From: Pocillopora verrucosa
Taxonomy: Eukaryota > Cnidaria > Anthozoa > Scleractinia > Pocilloporidae
Length of the DNA: 64,000 nt
Direction: 5' to 3'
Assembly: GCF_036669915.1 (NCBI RefSeq)
Contig: NC_089321.1
Span: 19,783,770 to 19,847,769, forward strand
The notes under the pieces were generated by a model. That model saw nothing but the letters and a program-made list of their open reading frames with translations. It was not told where the DNA came from and made no database searches. A program made the position numbers and the translations under genes. Each line of letters begins with the position of its first letter. The first letter of the stretch is position 1. Positions 1-10,995 of the stretch are shown piece by piece.

Positions 1-383
1 CCAGCGTTTATAAACTCCAGCTGTTTGTTTGCGACAAGTCTCTTGACTTCCCTTTTCATAGCTTTATTTTGTTCGTTCCACCAGCGCTCGAAAAACGCGA
101 TTTCTACGTAGATAAATCGCTTGGTACTATCTGCAGTTAACTGGGGAATGACAGAGTCCAAAATGTACTGAACACCAGCGTGTTGAATGGAATTATTAGC
201 TCCGTAATAATACTCGTCTACCGTTTTCAACCAACCAACATCGTCGTGCGTGTGAGGAACGAGATGGACCTGCAGTTTATCTTCATCTGAATCTGGCCTT
301 TCAGAATCTTTAGATTTACATTCAAAGCCTGATCCAAGTGAAACAAATGCCAAAAAGTAGAGAAACGTTCTCATCACGGCCAT
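1..383 (-). CDS. MAN2B1: Lysosomal alpha-mannosidase, first coding part (runs off the left edge)
   Basis: Glycoside hydrolase family 38 enzyme that removes alpha-linked mannose from N-glycans in the lysosome. The frame opens at an ATG at 383 and stays open for 127 codons to the window edge. Residues 1-20 are a hydrophobic signal peptide. The zinc-site motif [19 protein letters not shown] starts at residue 43; by family knowledge H46 and D48 are two of the four zinc ligands. It is followed by [12 protein letters not shown], then [15 protein letters not shown] and LEFINAG, all in the order of the family and closest to the lysosomal MAN2B1 type rather than Golgi mannosidase II. The catalytic Asp and the rest of the protein lie outside the window. 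No intron is seen in this part. The next gene, FGF A, is 5.7 kb away on the opposite strand, so the two are divergent. Confidence 0.93.
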   Translation of the reverse strand, partial: MAVMRTFLYFLAFVSLGSGFECKSKDSERPDSDEDKLQVHLVPHTHDDVGWLKTVDEYYYGANNSIQHAGVQYILDSVIPQLTADSTKRFIYVEIAFFERWWNEQNKAMKREVKRLVANKQLEFINA

Positions 384-615
384 TTCGTTTACGCCGTTTG
401 CAAACCTTCCGTGACACTACTGAACGCAAGTATGACGTCATCTCTAGTCACGGGACTAAGTAGTCACGCCATATGTCACGACGCAAACTTTTTGAAATTC
501 AAACGGAAACTTTAGAATAAAAATGTCTTGTATTTATGGCATTTTCCTCACTACTTTTCTTTTAACGTAGCTTGAAAGTGATTACTGTTTTACAGAATTA
601 ATTGAGCAAGATTTT

Positions 616-1000
616 TTGGCAATTAAATATCTGCACCGATATCGCAGAGGTCATGGGTTCAAATCCCGTACGGGCCTGAATTTTTTTCTTTCAGGTCTTA
701 TTTCAACTTCTAGTTCAGTAGCGTTCATAGCTGTGAGGATCGCTTATATTCGTTTCTTGACCCCAGTACACATTTATAATTTTCATATATCTACAATCGT
801 TATTTATCACTTAGATGATTTATTTGGATCCAACTTAATGACCAGAGCGCTGTACCGGTACCGCAGAGGTCATGGGTTTAAATCCCGTGCGGGCCTGAAT
901 TTTCTTTTTTCAGGTCTTATTTCAACTACTAGTGCATTAGTGTTCATAGCTGCGAGGATCGCTTATATTCTTTTTTTCACCGCAGTGCACATATATAATT
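616..1000 (+). repeat. Tandem pair of tRNA-derived SINE-like units
   Basis: Two units of about 170-220 bases follow each other head to tail, starting near 620 and 838. Each carries a Pol III B-box-like core (GGGTTCAAATCCC at 655-667; GGGTTTAAATCCC from 874), then GGGCCTGAATTT, a CAGGTCTTATTTCAACT segment and GCGAGGATCGCTTATATT. The 128-codon open frame across them is only the repeat read in one frame: its two halves are near-identical peptides. The 5' tRNA-like half is worn, so no functional tRNA is claimed. Confidence 0.7.
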
Positions 1001-1629
1001 GAAGAAATGTAAAATGGTTTCCATGTTTACATAGCCTGATGTAACACTTGGGAGGTTAGGATTTTACATTTCTTTAATAAAATAACTAATGAAGGAGGAA
1101 CGAAAACCGTGTTTACATACGCTCATGTAAAATGGTTTTATGGCCAATCAGGGCGCGCGTACTATTTGAATTATTTTATAATTTCATATATTTAGAATCA
1201 TTATCTTTACTACTTTTTGGTGTAATGTGAAACTCTAGTGAGAACGATAATATTTGTTTTAAATAATGAAGGCAAATTTGCCGACAGAAGATACCAGATT
1301 ACACTTAGATAACTATTTATGGAGGTTATTCAATTATACCTATCCGATTTTCATATTTTGTGATTTTTAGCTCTCTCTTCTCTGATAATTTTCTCTATCC
1401 ATTATAGTAAATAACTTTCAGTCAGATTGCGTGCGTCTTAACTCAAGTACTTTAATTATCAGCAGAAGATAGAATGCTTCTGTTAATGAGAAATTTTGCT
1501 CAGAGGGACAGCTCTGCTGCTAATTGAAGGCCGTTAATTTTCAAAGCTCTCAACTAAATGAATGAAATAAATCATATTTACGTACTGATGATATTAAAGA
1601 AAAGAATGACCCTTGCAGGTGAGTTGCAG

Positions 1630-1841
1630 TTAACCCTTTAACTCCCATGAGTGACCAAGACAGAATTTCTCCTTATAATATCAATACAATATCAACCAGA
1701 TAAGTGATGAGAATAAAGAAAAATATCAATTTGGGGATAATAAGTTGATCCAGTACTAAATTCTCTGAACTAACATGATCAAAAGTGTATGTTTGACAGT
1801 AAGGAGAGTTACAAATTTGATCTGGAAGTTAATGGGTTAAA
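1630..1841. repeat. MITE, family 1 (TTAACCCTTTAACTCCC ends)
   Basis: A 212-base element that begins TTAACCCTTTAACTCCC and ends with a degraded inverted copy (GGAAGTTAATGGGTTAA). The interior has ATTTCTCCTTATAATATCAA and a segment on GTGATGAGAATAAAGA. Two further copies lie in calpain-7 introns at 48990-49170 and 53163-53370, in the opposite orientation. No coding capacity. The terminal inverted repeats and size fit a non-autonomous DNA transposon. Confidence 0.75.
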
Positions 1842-1854
1842 CAAATTGCCGAAA

Positions 1855-1941
1855 AAAAGCCCGAAATTCAGGCTACGACGGGATTCCAACCGTGCCTCCT
1901 TCCTAAAAGTAGACGTTACTGCCAACTGAGCTACAGTGCTA
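1855..1941 (-). repeat. tRNA-derived SINE head
   Basis: Read on the minus strand it shows an intact A box (TAGCTCAGTTGG) and, about 40 bases on, a B box (GGTTGGAATCC), followed by the CCTGAATTTC tail shared with the SINE-like units at 616-1000. It directly adjoins the MITE at 1630-1841. Too imperfect in the acceptor stem for a working tRNA gene. Confidence 0.65.
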
Positions 1942-2074
1942 AATTTTTAAGCAAGGTACACTTGTTAATAGCATTTATTTTGTCATTTTTAAAATTGAAA
2001 TTAGACACTCCTTATGTTTGAAATTAAATGAGTGAGATGAATCATACGCAATGTACCTCGCTCCTAACACTTCG

Positions 2075-2145
2075 TAGCTCCGCAGCTTAGATGACAGTAA
2101 ATTCTCAGTTAGTATCTGGAAGGTAAAGGTTTAAATCCTGTCGAA
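2075..2145 (+). repeat. Decayed tRNA-like SINE fragment
   Basis: A degraded A-box-like stretch (GCAGCTTAGATGA) is followed by the B-box-like GGTTTAAATCC. Same general class as the units at 616-1000 and 1855-1941, but more worn. Confidence 0.4.
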
Positions 2146-2440
2146 AACCTGCGAGGAACATTTCTTTCGCGATACTTTCAAAGCTCCGCGAAAAAAAACA
2201 AAAAAAAAAGCAAGAAGACTTATGCTTCCTTTAATATTTCTTCACTCCCAATGGTCGTCAACCTATTTTTTAATACAGTTTCACTCTCGCAATCACCCTT
2301 TGAAAAATATTTCAAAATATTTCACGTCCCACTGACTTCAAAAACTCACCTAGAAGTGTTACAAGTGCAGGTGAAATGAACTGAAACTGCGAAAAATATG
2401 TGGGTCCTACACTTAACCGCTTCGTAATTTCTGGACTGCT

Positions 2441-2574
2441 TAAAATTCATGTTCGAGGTTAGTTAAACTAGCGTTAAAACACCTATAAAGAGTGTTGCGT
2501 GAGATGTTAAAATTCAAGTTCGAGGTTAGTTAAACTCGCGTCAAAACACCAATAAAGAGTGTTGTGTGGGATGT
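2441..2574. repeat. 67-base tandem duplication
   Basis: Two head-to-tail copies with a 67-base period, each starting TAAAATTCA and ending GATGT, differing at a few positions (for example CTAGCG against CTCGCG and CCTATAAAG against CCAATAAAG). Each copy contains a TATAAAG or AATAAAG hexamer. No coding frame. Confidence 0.85.
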
Positions 2575-2889
2575 TATCTGTTCGCTTGGGCAGCGAACCG
2601 TGAATTTTCTTTTGTTTTCGTAAGTTTGAAAATTTTCCTCAAGATCGTAAAAGTACATGGTTTAAAAATTCCTTACAAAGAGCATTAAGTCGTCACTTAA
2701 AAGCTCCAGACTAATTTGACAAAAAAGGCTAAAAGACATAGCAAAAGGTTTAAGTAATTAAAGCTTTATAATTTAACTATTTGGCTGAACTGATCGAGCC
2801 ATGCAGTTTTATTTTTAGAAGTAATTTTCAATACTTAACTAGCGAATAATTTTATTAAAAACTCTCTATTAATGCAGTTTTTCATGCAG

Positions 2890-3185
2890 GGAATAGTCAT
2901 GGCGCGGTAGATATGGAGTTTTTCTTCGACCGTTGAACTCCATATCTCACGAGTGAGCATAAGGAAAGAGTGAGTCATTGAATTGAACATGAGTAGATAA
3001 TACCATATCTACAAGTAGCCATGTAATATTTTGTTTATTAAAGAAATGCCATTAGCCTTTGCTGACATGAAAAAAAGTCAACTTTATTAATGAATGGACC
3101 CGACAGAGTGGCGCGAAAGGCGAGTGACGTTTAGCGGTTGATTGGCAAAGTCAAACGCACGTGAAAATTATGGTAACTATACACT
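2890..3185. repeat. Dispersed repeat with hairpin, second copy near 61.6 kb
   Basis: Begins with an inverted repeat built on GATATGGAGTTTTTC and GAACTCCATATC, then CTCACGAGTGAGC. The 3' part from about 3093 (GAGTGGCGCGAAAGGCGAGT, then GATTGGC and CACGTGAAAA) matches the reverse complement of 61609-61740. Non-coding. Confidence 0.6.
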
Positions 3186-3508
3186 TCCTCTCAGGGCTGA
3201 AAATCCTTGCAAAACAGCCCTCAGTTTATATCACAAATGGGAATTTTGAACCGAAGGAGGGGGTGGATCAGGTACACTGCGTAACAGAGCAACAGTCTGG
3301 AAACAGAAAATAAATAAGCCAGGCAAACATAAAACATTAAAAAGAATTCAGAAAAAAAAAATGGATTAAGAAGGTATTTTGGATAGAAAAGCGGCCAACA
3401 TTCTGTTGTTGTGCTTGCAGAGTGAATAGTTTGTAAAAGCTCAAGGAAAATGTTACCTTTTGATATTCTTCATGGCTGAAAAAATTAAGAATGACAACGA
3501 CGTGTTTG

Positions 3509-3712
3509 ACCCTTTAACCTCTGAGAGTGATTAGCATCGAATTTCTCCTTATAATATCGCCCTGAACCAAACAATCAGGTCACGACAATAAGGGAAATGA
3601 TCACCAATTAAGAAAGCGCCTGATTGCAAGACAAATTCTCATTGTTATTTCCCTAGGAATGTATAAAGTAGTTTGGAGAATACTCATAGTGTTGTTAGTG
3701 TGTAAAGGGCTA
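3509..3712. repeat. MITE, family 2
   Basis: About 204 bases, starting CCCTTTAACCTCTGAGAGTG and ending GTGTAAAGGGCTA, with ATTTCTCCTTATAATATC just inside the left end. It resembles family 1 at its ends but differs inside. Another copy sits reversed at 52752-52950 in a calpain-7 intron. Confidence 0.6.
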
Positions 3713-6027
3713 GGTACCGGTAAATCATTTTTTCTTTAAGCAGTGTGCTCTTGACATGGAATGAAATGTACTGAGTAGTAGTTTGATATCATATTTAACG
3801 AAACCAAAACACTTTGTTGATCTTGAAAGTTTATTTCAATGTGATTTCATTTTTTTTGCTGCAATCATGATAACTGAGAAAAAAATGCAAAGGAGTGTCG
3901 TAATAGAGTACTCATTGCTGTAAGGCAGACCGCTGGCGAAGGTTTCAACGCCGCCTACCATTCGTATTAACAACCGTAAGGGTTGCGCATGCTTAGATTT
4001 GCCCTTTTGTAAAATGTAAATTGAAGAATTTAAGGTTAAAAAAGATAAATAGCTAGAAAGTTATGAAAACAACTGAAGGGTTAGGCGAGCAAAACCGCTG
4101 ACACAATTCTTTTTACATTCTTATAAATTTTAGAAAAAATAGGTTTTTAACTCTAAATTGCTTAAGAGTAGCTGGGTATAAAATAAACGAGAGAAAATTT
4201 ATTTTCGAAAAACAAAAAAATACTACTGGCGTGAGGATTTTGAAACATCTAAAGCAGGGGTTTTGGTAAAAGTCATTACCGGCGGTCAGTCGCTGCCAAT
4301 ACGATCTCTCCCACTAAGCTCTAGTGTTTGGTGTTTGGGTTTTGCCCCTACAGCACAGCCGTCTATCACACCATCGACAGTCTACATGGAGAGAAATTCT
4401 GAAACTCCTGCTGGAGCAGCTTTTAAGTAAAATATTACGACGATAATGATAAAACAAATATTTTCTAACTTTTTTTATATGATCAAGTTATTAATAAAAC
4501 CCTAACCCTAACCCTAACCCAAAGTTTCAGCTTATTCATACGTAGTACAGCAACACTTAATATCAACTTAAAAAACCAAAGGAAACCTCAAAGTTTGGTC
4601 CCACGGTAAAACGCCACCACAGGGTAAACGGTCTATAATGAGAAAAAGGACAGGAAGCAGGCACTCAATTTTATTGACGAAATTTTATGACGTATGTAAT
4701 TATCATCCCGCAGGATCCCGTTGGTTCAGTCATTGAGAGAAGCCACGATCCCATTAGTTGTTCAAATTGGTCTTTTTTATAGCTGTACTTCTTTGCAAGA
4801 TACTTCGAGAAAAAAAACAAAAAATCATCAATATATGATGTGCGGTTTTTTCCCACGTAAAATCAATATCAAAAGCCACCAGTAAATAATTTACTTCTAA
4901 GAAGAATCCATTTGCAAAAAAGCTAGTGTTTGATACGTAGTAGCAAATATTGATCCCTTCCGCTACCTGAATCACACGGAAGCAACGTGATACTTACATA
5001 AGTGAATATATGTCCGTTCCATTTGCACCTGTATGCTGTAGAATATTTTGTCGGTTCACCGCTAATATGCTGACTCATCTAAGCTGGTTTTGTTAAAAAA
5101 TGAAACTGACGGTATAAAGGTATTCATTCTTTTTAAGCAAACATAGAATTAATGAGAAAAGAATTTTCCCCATCTGCTCGTTGAAAACAGGTGGGTGAGG
5201 ACGTGACCGGAAGCGGAAGTTACCTGAAGAGTTCCACCTCTGTATTGATTGTGGTTGGCCACTTCCGGTGCACTTTCGAAATTTTAAAGACTGGCTTCAG
5301 TTTCTATAGAAGTCGTGTTTTCTCTTCCCGGCTAAAAATATGGAGTTACTTCCTCTTGATTAAAAAAAAAATTAACAGCTATTTCAATATTTAAACTCTA
5401 TTTCAGTCCACCTCTTCTTAGTGCGAAAATAGTTTTCTTGGCAGGTGTTAAATTTTTGTACGAGTTTAATTTTATCATAACATCACGATCACAAATTTAA
5501 TTTGTGCTTCTAAATCTTTGGGTGTTATGAAAACATTTAGGGATATTGACGGATAATTTCACTGGCTTGTTTGCGAATTAAACTTTAACTTTTTCCGGAG
5601 GTAATAGTCAAGATATTCTTTAACTCTAACGTAAAATGCTATTTTTAAAATTTTTTTCCTGCTACTAATATAAATCAATGTGTTAATTGAAAGTTACGAA
5701 ATTGTCACGAGTCCGCAAATGCGAAAGAAAAATGGATCGTTTTCTAAGCTTTGAAACAAGATGCCTTCAGGCCTTTGTTAGTTTTGCTTAATAGGAGAAC
5801 TGAATTCAAGCAAAGTAAACTTGGTCGAGTTAGTTATATTCGAGTTTGATACCTTAATAAATTACATGGTCCACTGCCAACTTTATTTTAATGCAAAATT
5901 TTCCGATTGAGTGAACTCGATTTTCCGACTTAAATTAAATCACTACACCCACTACACGAATTTTTTGTGGATTACAACATCCACGCCAAAAATGGCTGGC
6001 TGCGAGAAATGTGTAAGGGTAGGTGAG
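3713..6027. other. Intergenic stretch without a supported gene
   Basis: Apart from the short telomere-type array at 4498-4520 I see no gene here. The open frames are short and have no codon pattern or family match. The right end forms the upstream region of FGF A. Confidence 0.5.
4498..4520. repeat. Interstitial telomere-type array
   Basis: AACCCT repeated 3.8 times without error, the complement of the TTAGGG telomere repeat used by cnidarians and vertebrates. It lies inside ordinary repeat-rich DNA, not at an array edge. Confidence 0.9.
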
Positions 6028-6036
6028 TATAAAAAG
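6028..6036 (+). promoter_or_regulatory. TATA box of FGF A
   Basis: TATAAAAAG lies 94-102 bases upstream of the proposed FGF A start codon at 6130. This spacing would give a transcript start near 6060 and a leader of about 70 bases. Sequence and position fit a core promoter; no transcript evidence. Confidence 0.5.
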
Positions 6037-6129
6037 GCTTGCAGTTTGGTGCAGTGTATCGAACAGCAAACAGTGACGGAAAAAATACAAGCTTCTTAAC
6101 TGAATTGAATTAACCACTCTCTTTTCATA

Positions 6130-8420
6130 ATGATCAGGACATCTTTGGTAAGTCTTATACCGACTTTAGCTGCAAACATTCCTAAGTAAGTCTTCGATAA
6201 TACTTTTTGCATTTTTTAAAAAAATTTGACCCGCAGTCATGTTAGAACGAATCCGTTAAAGAGTTTGTTTGTTCTAGAACCAAAAACAAACGATTTACTT
6301 CTCACACTCTGAAGTTTATCAAATGAAGAAAAATTGCGATTGAATTCATTTAAAGATCAGTTATACAAATGACTTTAGTTTCAAAGTAACAGTTGTAGTA
6401 ACTGACGGCAAAAAACGTAGTTAGCATGTAAATGAATTATCAAACCCTAACCTATTGCCTGCGTCAGTTTTTTTGTCCTCTGTTCGTATACACCTGGCTA
6501 TCTTAGTGAATGACTAACTGGGTAACAGACTGACTCAGTTCCTCAATGCAGTACGTAAAGAAATCCGCATATAGTTTGAATTTTAAGATTTTATAAGTAA
6601 ATAATTTTTTCTTCCCTTATTTTCATTCTTTTGTCTCGTTCCTTCCTTGCTAAATTATTTAGCTCAGAATCTCATTCATAACTAATGACTTCCATTTTTT
6701 CACTAATCTTATTACTCCCTGACCACTCGAAAGCTTCCGTCATTAATTACTTAATAATAATTATTAACTTATTTATTCACCATTTATGTTTTCTGCCTGC
6801 AGTACACAATTCTTTTGGGAGTCTTCATTTTAAACCTCTGTCGTTCGGCAGTCATAAAGTCAACTGGACAGTCATCATCATCATCAGTTAACCAAAAGGG
6901 AACATGGAGTCTTAACCAAGTTCCCTTGTCCCGACAGCGACGAGATTCTCTTCTTAAAATCAATCCAGATATAAGAACTATTGCGGCGAATATCCCTTCC
7001 ATTCCGATGGCTGTTCGTTTGTTCTGGAAAACGCAGAAATTTCTGCAAATCAGTGACGATGGCGTAGTGAATGGTACCGCGTTTTGTTCAAGTAAATATG
7101 GTAAGACACGCAACATCTTCGAGTTGTTTTCATAACCGTGGCTCAATTATGAATCTGTTTTTCCTAACGCTTACTCATCTACATTCTCATTCCCATTTAT
7201 TTACACAATACTATTCGAAACTTAATTTTCTGGTTTTCTGGGAATTATACTTGTACTGTGAATGATGGCTTTAGAAATTAAATAAAAGGAAAAATTCAAA
7301 GACTTCGTTCAAATTTTCCAAGGTTTAGAAAAACGATTGTACTTTTGTTTGCAAAGAAATTAAAAATAGAGAAAAACGCAACCAATCTAAAAGTAACTGT
7401 TAAAAAGTGATTTTTCTTCAGTTCATTTGTTTCTAATACCAAATTTTGTTCAATGTTTAATGGCATTTCTAAAACGTACATTTAGAAGTGAAGAATTTCC
7501 CAGCGTACAACACGCAAACACTCTCATGTCAAGTATTTGTTCTTTGCTCCCTGGCCGTTATTTAATTTTTATAATCTTTCATTTTTAAGCCAATCTTGAG
7601 CTTGAGCCAATGGGAAGTGGATTTCAGCGTATTAAAGGAATCGAAACCGGTCGTTACGTTGCAATGAACAGTGGGGGTATTGTTTATTCAACGGTAAGTA
7701 AGGGGGTTCAACTTATAACGGACTATGTTATCAGGCACATTCGTTCGAGATTTTTCGAAATAAAATTGAGTGAGATTATCAAAAGACCTTAAGCTTTAAA
7801 AAAAAATTTTTTATTTTGATAAAGTCCCTTTCAGAACAAGACTTTCCACCAATCTCCCACGAGGGAAGGGGTAAGGGCACTTTTTCACGAAATTCATAAG
7901 TCAATGATCGCAAAATCGATGATGCCACATTTTTTCATTACCTTTTCTTACCGTGATATCTAAAAGGGAAAAAATCTCAAAGGAAGAGATTTAAAAATTT
8001 TGATAAAACAATATTTGACACGCAAATGAAATGTACAATAAATTATAACGGACTGTAAGCTGTTTTTGTGGGATGCCGAGTGATCATGGCGTTATGTGAT
8101 ATGTCGTGATGTAAGAAAGGCGAAGTGACTTGCTATGGAGTAACGTTATGTTACGTTACGTGACGTGATAATATGTAAAGTTTTGTGTTCTAATTCGACA
8201 TTTTTCTGTTTAACAGAATTCAACCAATGATGAAACAGTGTTTAAGCTAACAATGGAGAGCACATCATATCATACATTTGCGTCTGCGAAGTACTACAAA
8301 AAATCATTATACGACACATTCATATCCCTTGGACGCAATGGAAAAATCCGCAAAGGAAAAGACACCAAAGTCAGTCAAAATAAAGTAAAGTTTATCATCT
8401 ACACGGGAGACAGCTGTTGA
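6130..8420 (+). CDS. Fibroblast growth factor A (secreted), 4 coding exons
   Basis: Growth factor expected to bind FGF receptors with heparan sulfate. Exons: 6130-6147, 6803-7100, 7590-7693, 8217-8420; all introns are GT-AG and the sum is 624 nt, 207 residues. The 18-nt first exon (MIRTSL) plus the hydrophobic start of exon 2 (YTILLGVFILNLC) makes a signal peptide. A furin-type RQRR (residues 50-53) precedes the beta-trefoil core, which runs from VRLFWKTQKFLQISDDG through GRYVAMNSGG to YHTFASAKYYKK. The usual signature Cys is Thr147 (ETVF). A run of TCA codons encodes five Ser at 30-34. The TATA box at 6028 and the AATAAA near 8849 bracket the gene. The core and exon joins are firm; the tiny first exon is inferred from its ATG, its donor site and the signal peptide it completes. 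Vertebrate subfamily not assignable. Confidence 0.88.
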
Positions 8421-10878
8421 TCACCCTATTTTAAGCTTTAGATGTTGCTTAGCGACTCGGAATTTTTGAAAATATTCTCAATTCTCGAATTTAAATCCCA
8501 TCAAATGGGACGTAAAGTTTGGTAAATTTTTAGAGTTTAATGCCCTGCGGGCTGAAAGTAGCTTTCAGCATGAACCTTGAAGCAATGCAAAATTGTTGGA
8601 AGAGTAATATAATTCTACGGAATAACTCTCAAGCCATTTTAAAAGTGGTTTCTGATATTATTCCTTACAATAAGGACATTTTTAAGGATCCATTTATCAG
8701 TATTATTTATGTACACCACTAATTATTTTTTATCAGATTTACGAAGTGTGAAATCAGTGTTTTATATATTGATGTAAAATTAATTAATATAATCATCGCG
8801 TCTACATTTTATTTATGCAATGTAAAGCAACAAGGCAAAACAAACAAGAAATAAAAGCTTTCTTAATTTTACAAGAAAATGTCGTTTCTATGAAAACTAA
8901 ACGTATTTTTTCTGCAAACGCTTTGTAAAAGGGGATAAAGTTTATGCTCGAGCGAAGTGGCTCATGAGCCCGAGCTTTTCCCGGTTTCCAAAGCATGAAG
9001 CGACTAGGAATATCACCCCTCCCCCCTGGATAGGATGCCAGTCCATCTCAAGGTTGACAATTCGATTTCAAACAGCCACAACATACACCTTTTTTTGCGA
9101 ATAGTTTGGCGTTTTCAAGAGCGTCTTTCGAATGCGCATTGCATAACCAAAGTCAAAGCAACCACAATGACCAATCAGAACGGGGAAAAAGATCGTGGAA
9201 AGAAACTTCATTTGTTCACCTCATAAAACATCCATGAACGACAAAAGAAATATTTAAAAATTATTTTCAGGAAAAAAGAAACATTGACCCTATAATCAAC
9301 TTAAGAGAATTCCCTGTGGAACGAGACCCTACTCCATTAACTTGAACTTCGCTTTAGGAATTAAGCAGGAAATATGTTTAAAGCCATATTCGAAAAATTT
9401 AAAGCCCTCCTGGGTAATATTTACTGCATATGATTGTATGTTTGCCATTAAACATTGTATGAATTCTACAAAACATATTCTGCCTTTGTTTGTCATTGAG
9501 AATCCATGGGATGGGATTCTTAGCCCCAGGTTCAAAATAAACAGATTCCGGAAACAGGAAAAAATATTCAGCCGACTCACGCTATCCACGTTATTTTTAG
9601 ACATACCGAATAGGTTAGATTATCTACTCGCAAAAAATGCGAAAAGTCTTTTTAAGGCACATCCGCGGCCTATCAGTAAACCTATGTACCCCTTCCTAGG
9701 GGGAGGGAATACCTCAGTTTTTGCGCATCTTTAGCGGCCTTGTCACATATCTTTTTTCCCTCTTTGCCATTGTGTTCATCTAGTACTGTTAGTATCGAGA
9801 TTTCTGATTGTTCAGTTAGATACTGCATTTAGGCATGCCAATCATATTGTAGTCGGTCTAGAAAAGCAGTTATGTGTTACGTTCATCCCTTTTTTTTTAA
9901 TAATCAATAAACAATCAGCTTTCCTGTAAAGTCCTTATCATCTTTATCTTTCAATTTCGAACAAAGTCGAAATGGTAACATTTTGGATCTTGAGATCCTC
10001 TTGCGTTCATAGCGGTTCTGTGTCAGTAACAACAGTAAAGAACTTTCTAATTATCGATATTCGCTCATGTTTTCTTTTCTGCCTTCTATTTTCGACATCA
10101 GCAGCTTCGTTTTGCCAAAACTATCACTAGCTATAATCAATGTTGAAAACATCATCTCCTAAAATATCTGAAAATTATTGTTTTGTACGGAACCATGCAG
10201 TTACCTGCTGCAAACACCGAAATAGAGATTACAGAATACAGGAAAAAACAGACATTTTAAACCTGAAGTGATTCTTTTTTAATGCGATTTAAGTCTCCTG
10301 CATAGATTGTTAATTACATTTTGGTTACTAGCAACAACACAAAACAAATGCTTTTTTTCCTAGTTATCGTGTGGAAAATGCATCAAATTGCAATGAAGAT
10401 GTTTACCGTTTGAATCCTAGCAGTGTTTGGTGTTCCCGAAATTTTCAGCGTGTATGGATTTCAATAACGATGTCATAAATTTCAAATTCAGACACTGAAA
10501 ACTTCAAATCGAAATATTATGATTCTAATTTAGCCCACGAAGGAATTTTCTCATTAGAGCAGTTTTTTCTTCCCTTTGGCTAAAGTCATAGAGAAAATAT
10601 CATAAACAAGGCAGCAATCCTGCCCAATTTTGGCCATAGCTATGAGATATTAATTGTTTTGGCGCAAAAGTCAAATCAAATGACCGAGTGCAGTCGAGCT
10701 ATTAGAGGCAACCAATCGTGTTAAGTGTAGTGTGGGTTTTCTCCTTCAATTAAGGAACATATCGAGTCAAAACACATTCTTGATGTTTTTATACTGCCGT
10801 CTGATGATTTTCTAGGCTTCGGGGGTGGTGGCATCTCATTGAAATAAGAACTAAGTTGTTATCTTCCCGGCAGAAAAA
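8421..10878. other. Region between FGF A and FGF B, no supported gene
   Basis: Contains the presumed 3' UTR of FGF A (AATAAA near 8849). Open frames of 91-130 codons overlap on both strands at 9329-9734, but none shows a recognisable domain or splice context. Nothing else identified. Confidence 0.45.
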
Positions 10879-10995
10879 TATAAGATGCTATATTTAATCT
10901 TCGCATGAAAAGCAACGCCTTCAGTTGCTCGCGCATCAGCGTTCAAAGAGGAGAGCTTCTTAACTGCGGGAGCTGTTATTAACTCCGAACAAAAG
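10879..10995 (+). promoter_or_regulatory. Possible FGF B promoter and 5' leader exon
   Basis: TATAAG at 10879-10884 is followed, about 110 bases on, by an exon-like end AAAAG with the donor GTGAGC (exon end 10995). A strong acceptor (TTGTTCTTGCTAG) sits at 14025, 14 bases before the FGF B start codon. A leader exon joined to 14026 is therefore possible, giving a 3-kb leader intron. Suggestive only. Confidence 0.25.

Noticed and set aside
6784..7146. 120-codon minus frame over FGF A exon 2
   Set aside because: Antisense shadow of the FGF A exon, which has the family motifs and splice sites.
9329..9734. Overlapping frames of 91 and 130 codons on both strands
   Set aside because: No recognisable domain, no splice context, opposite strands open at once; more likely chance.
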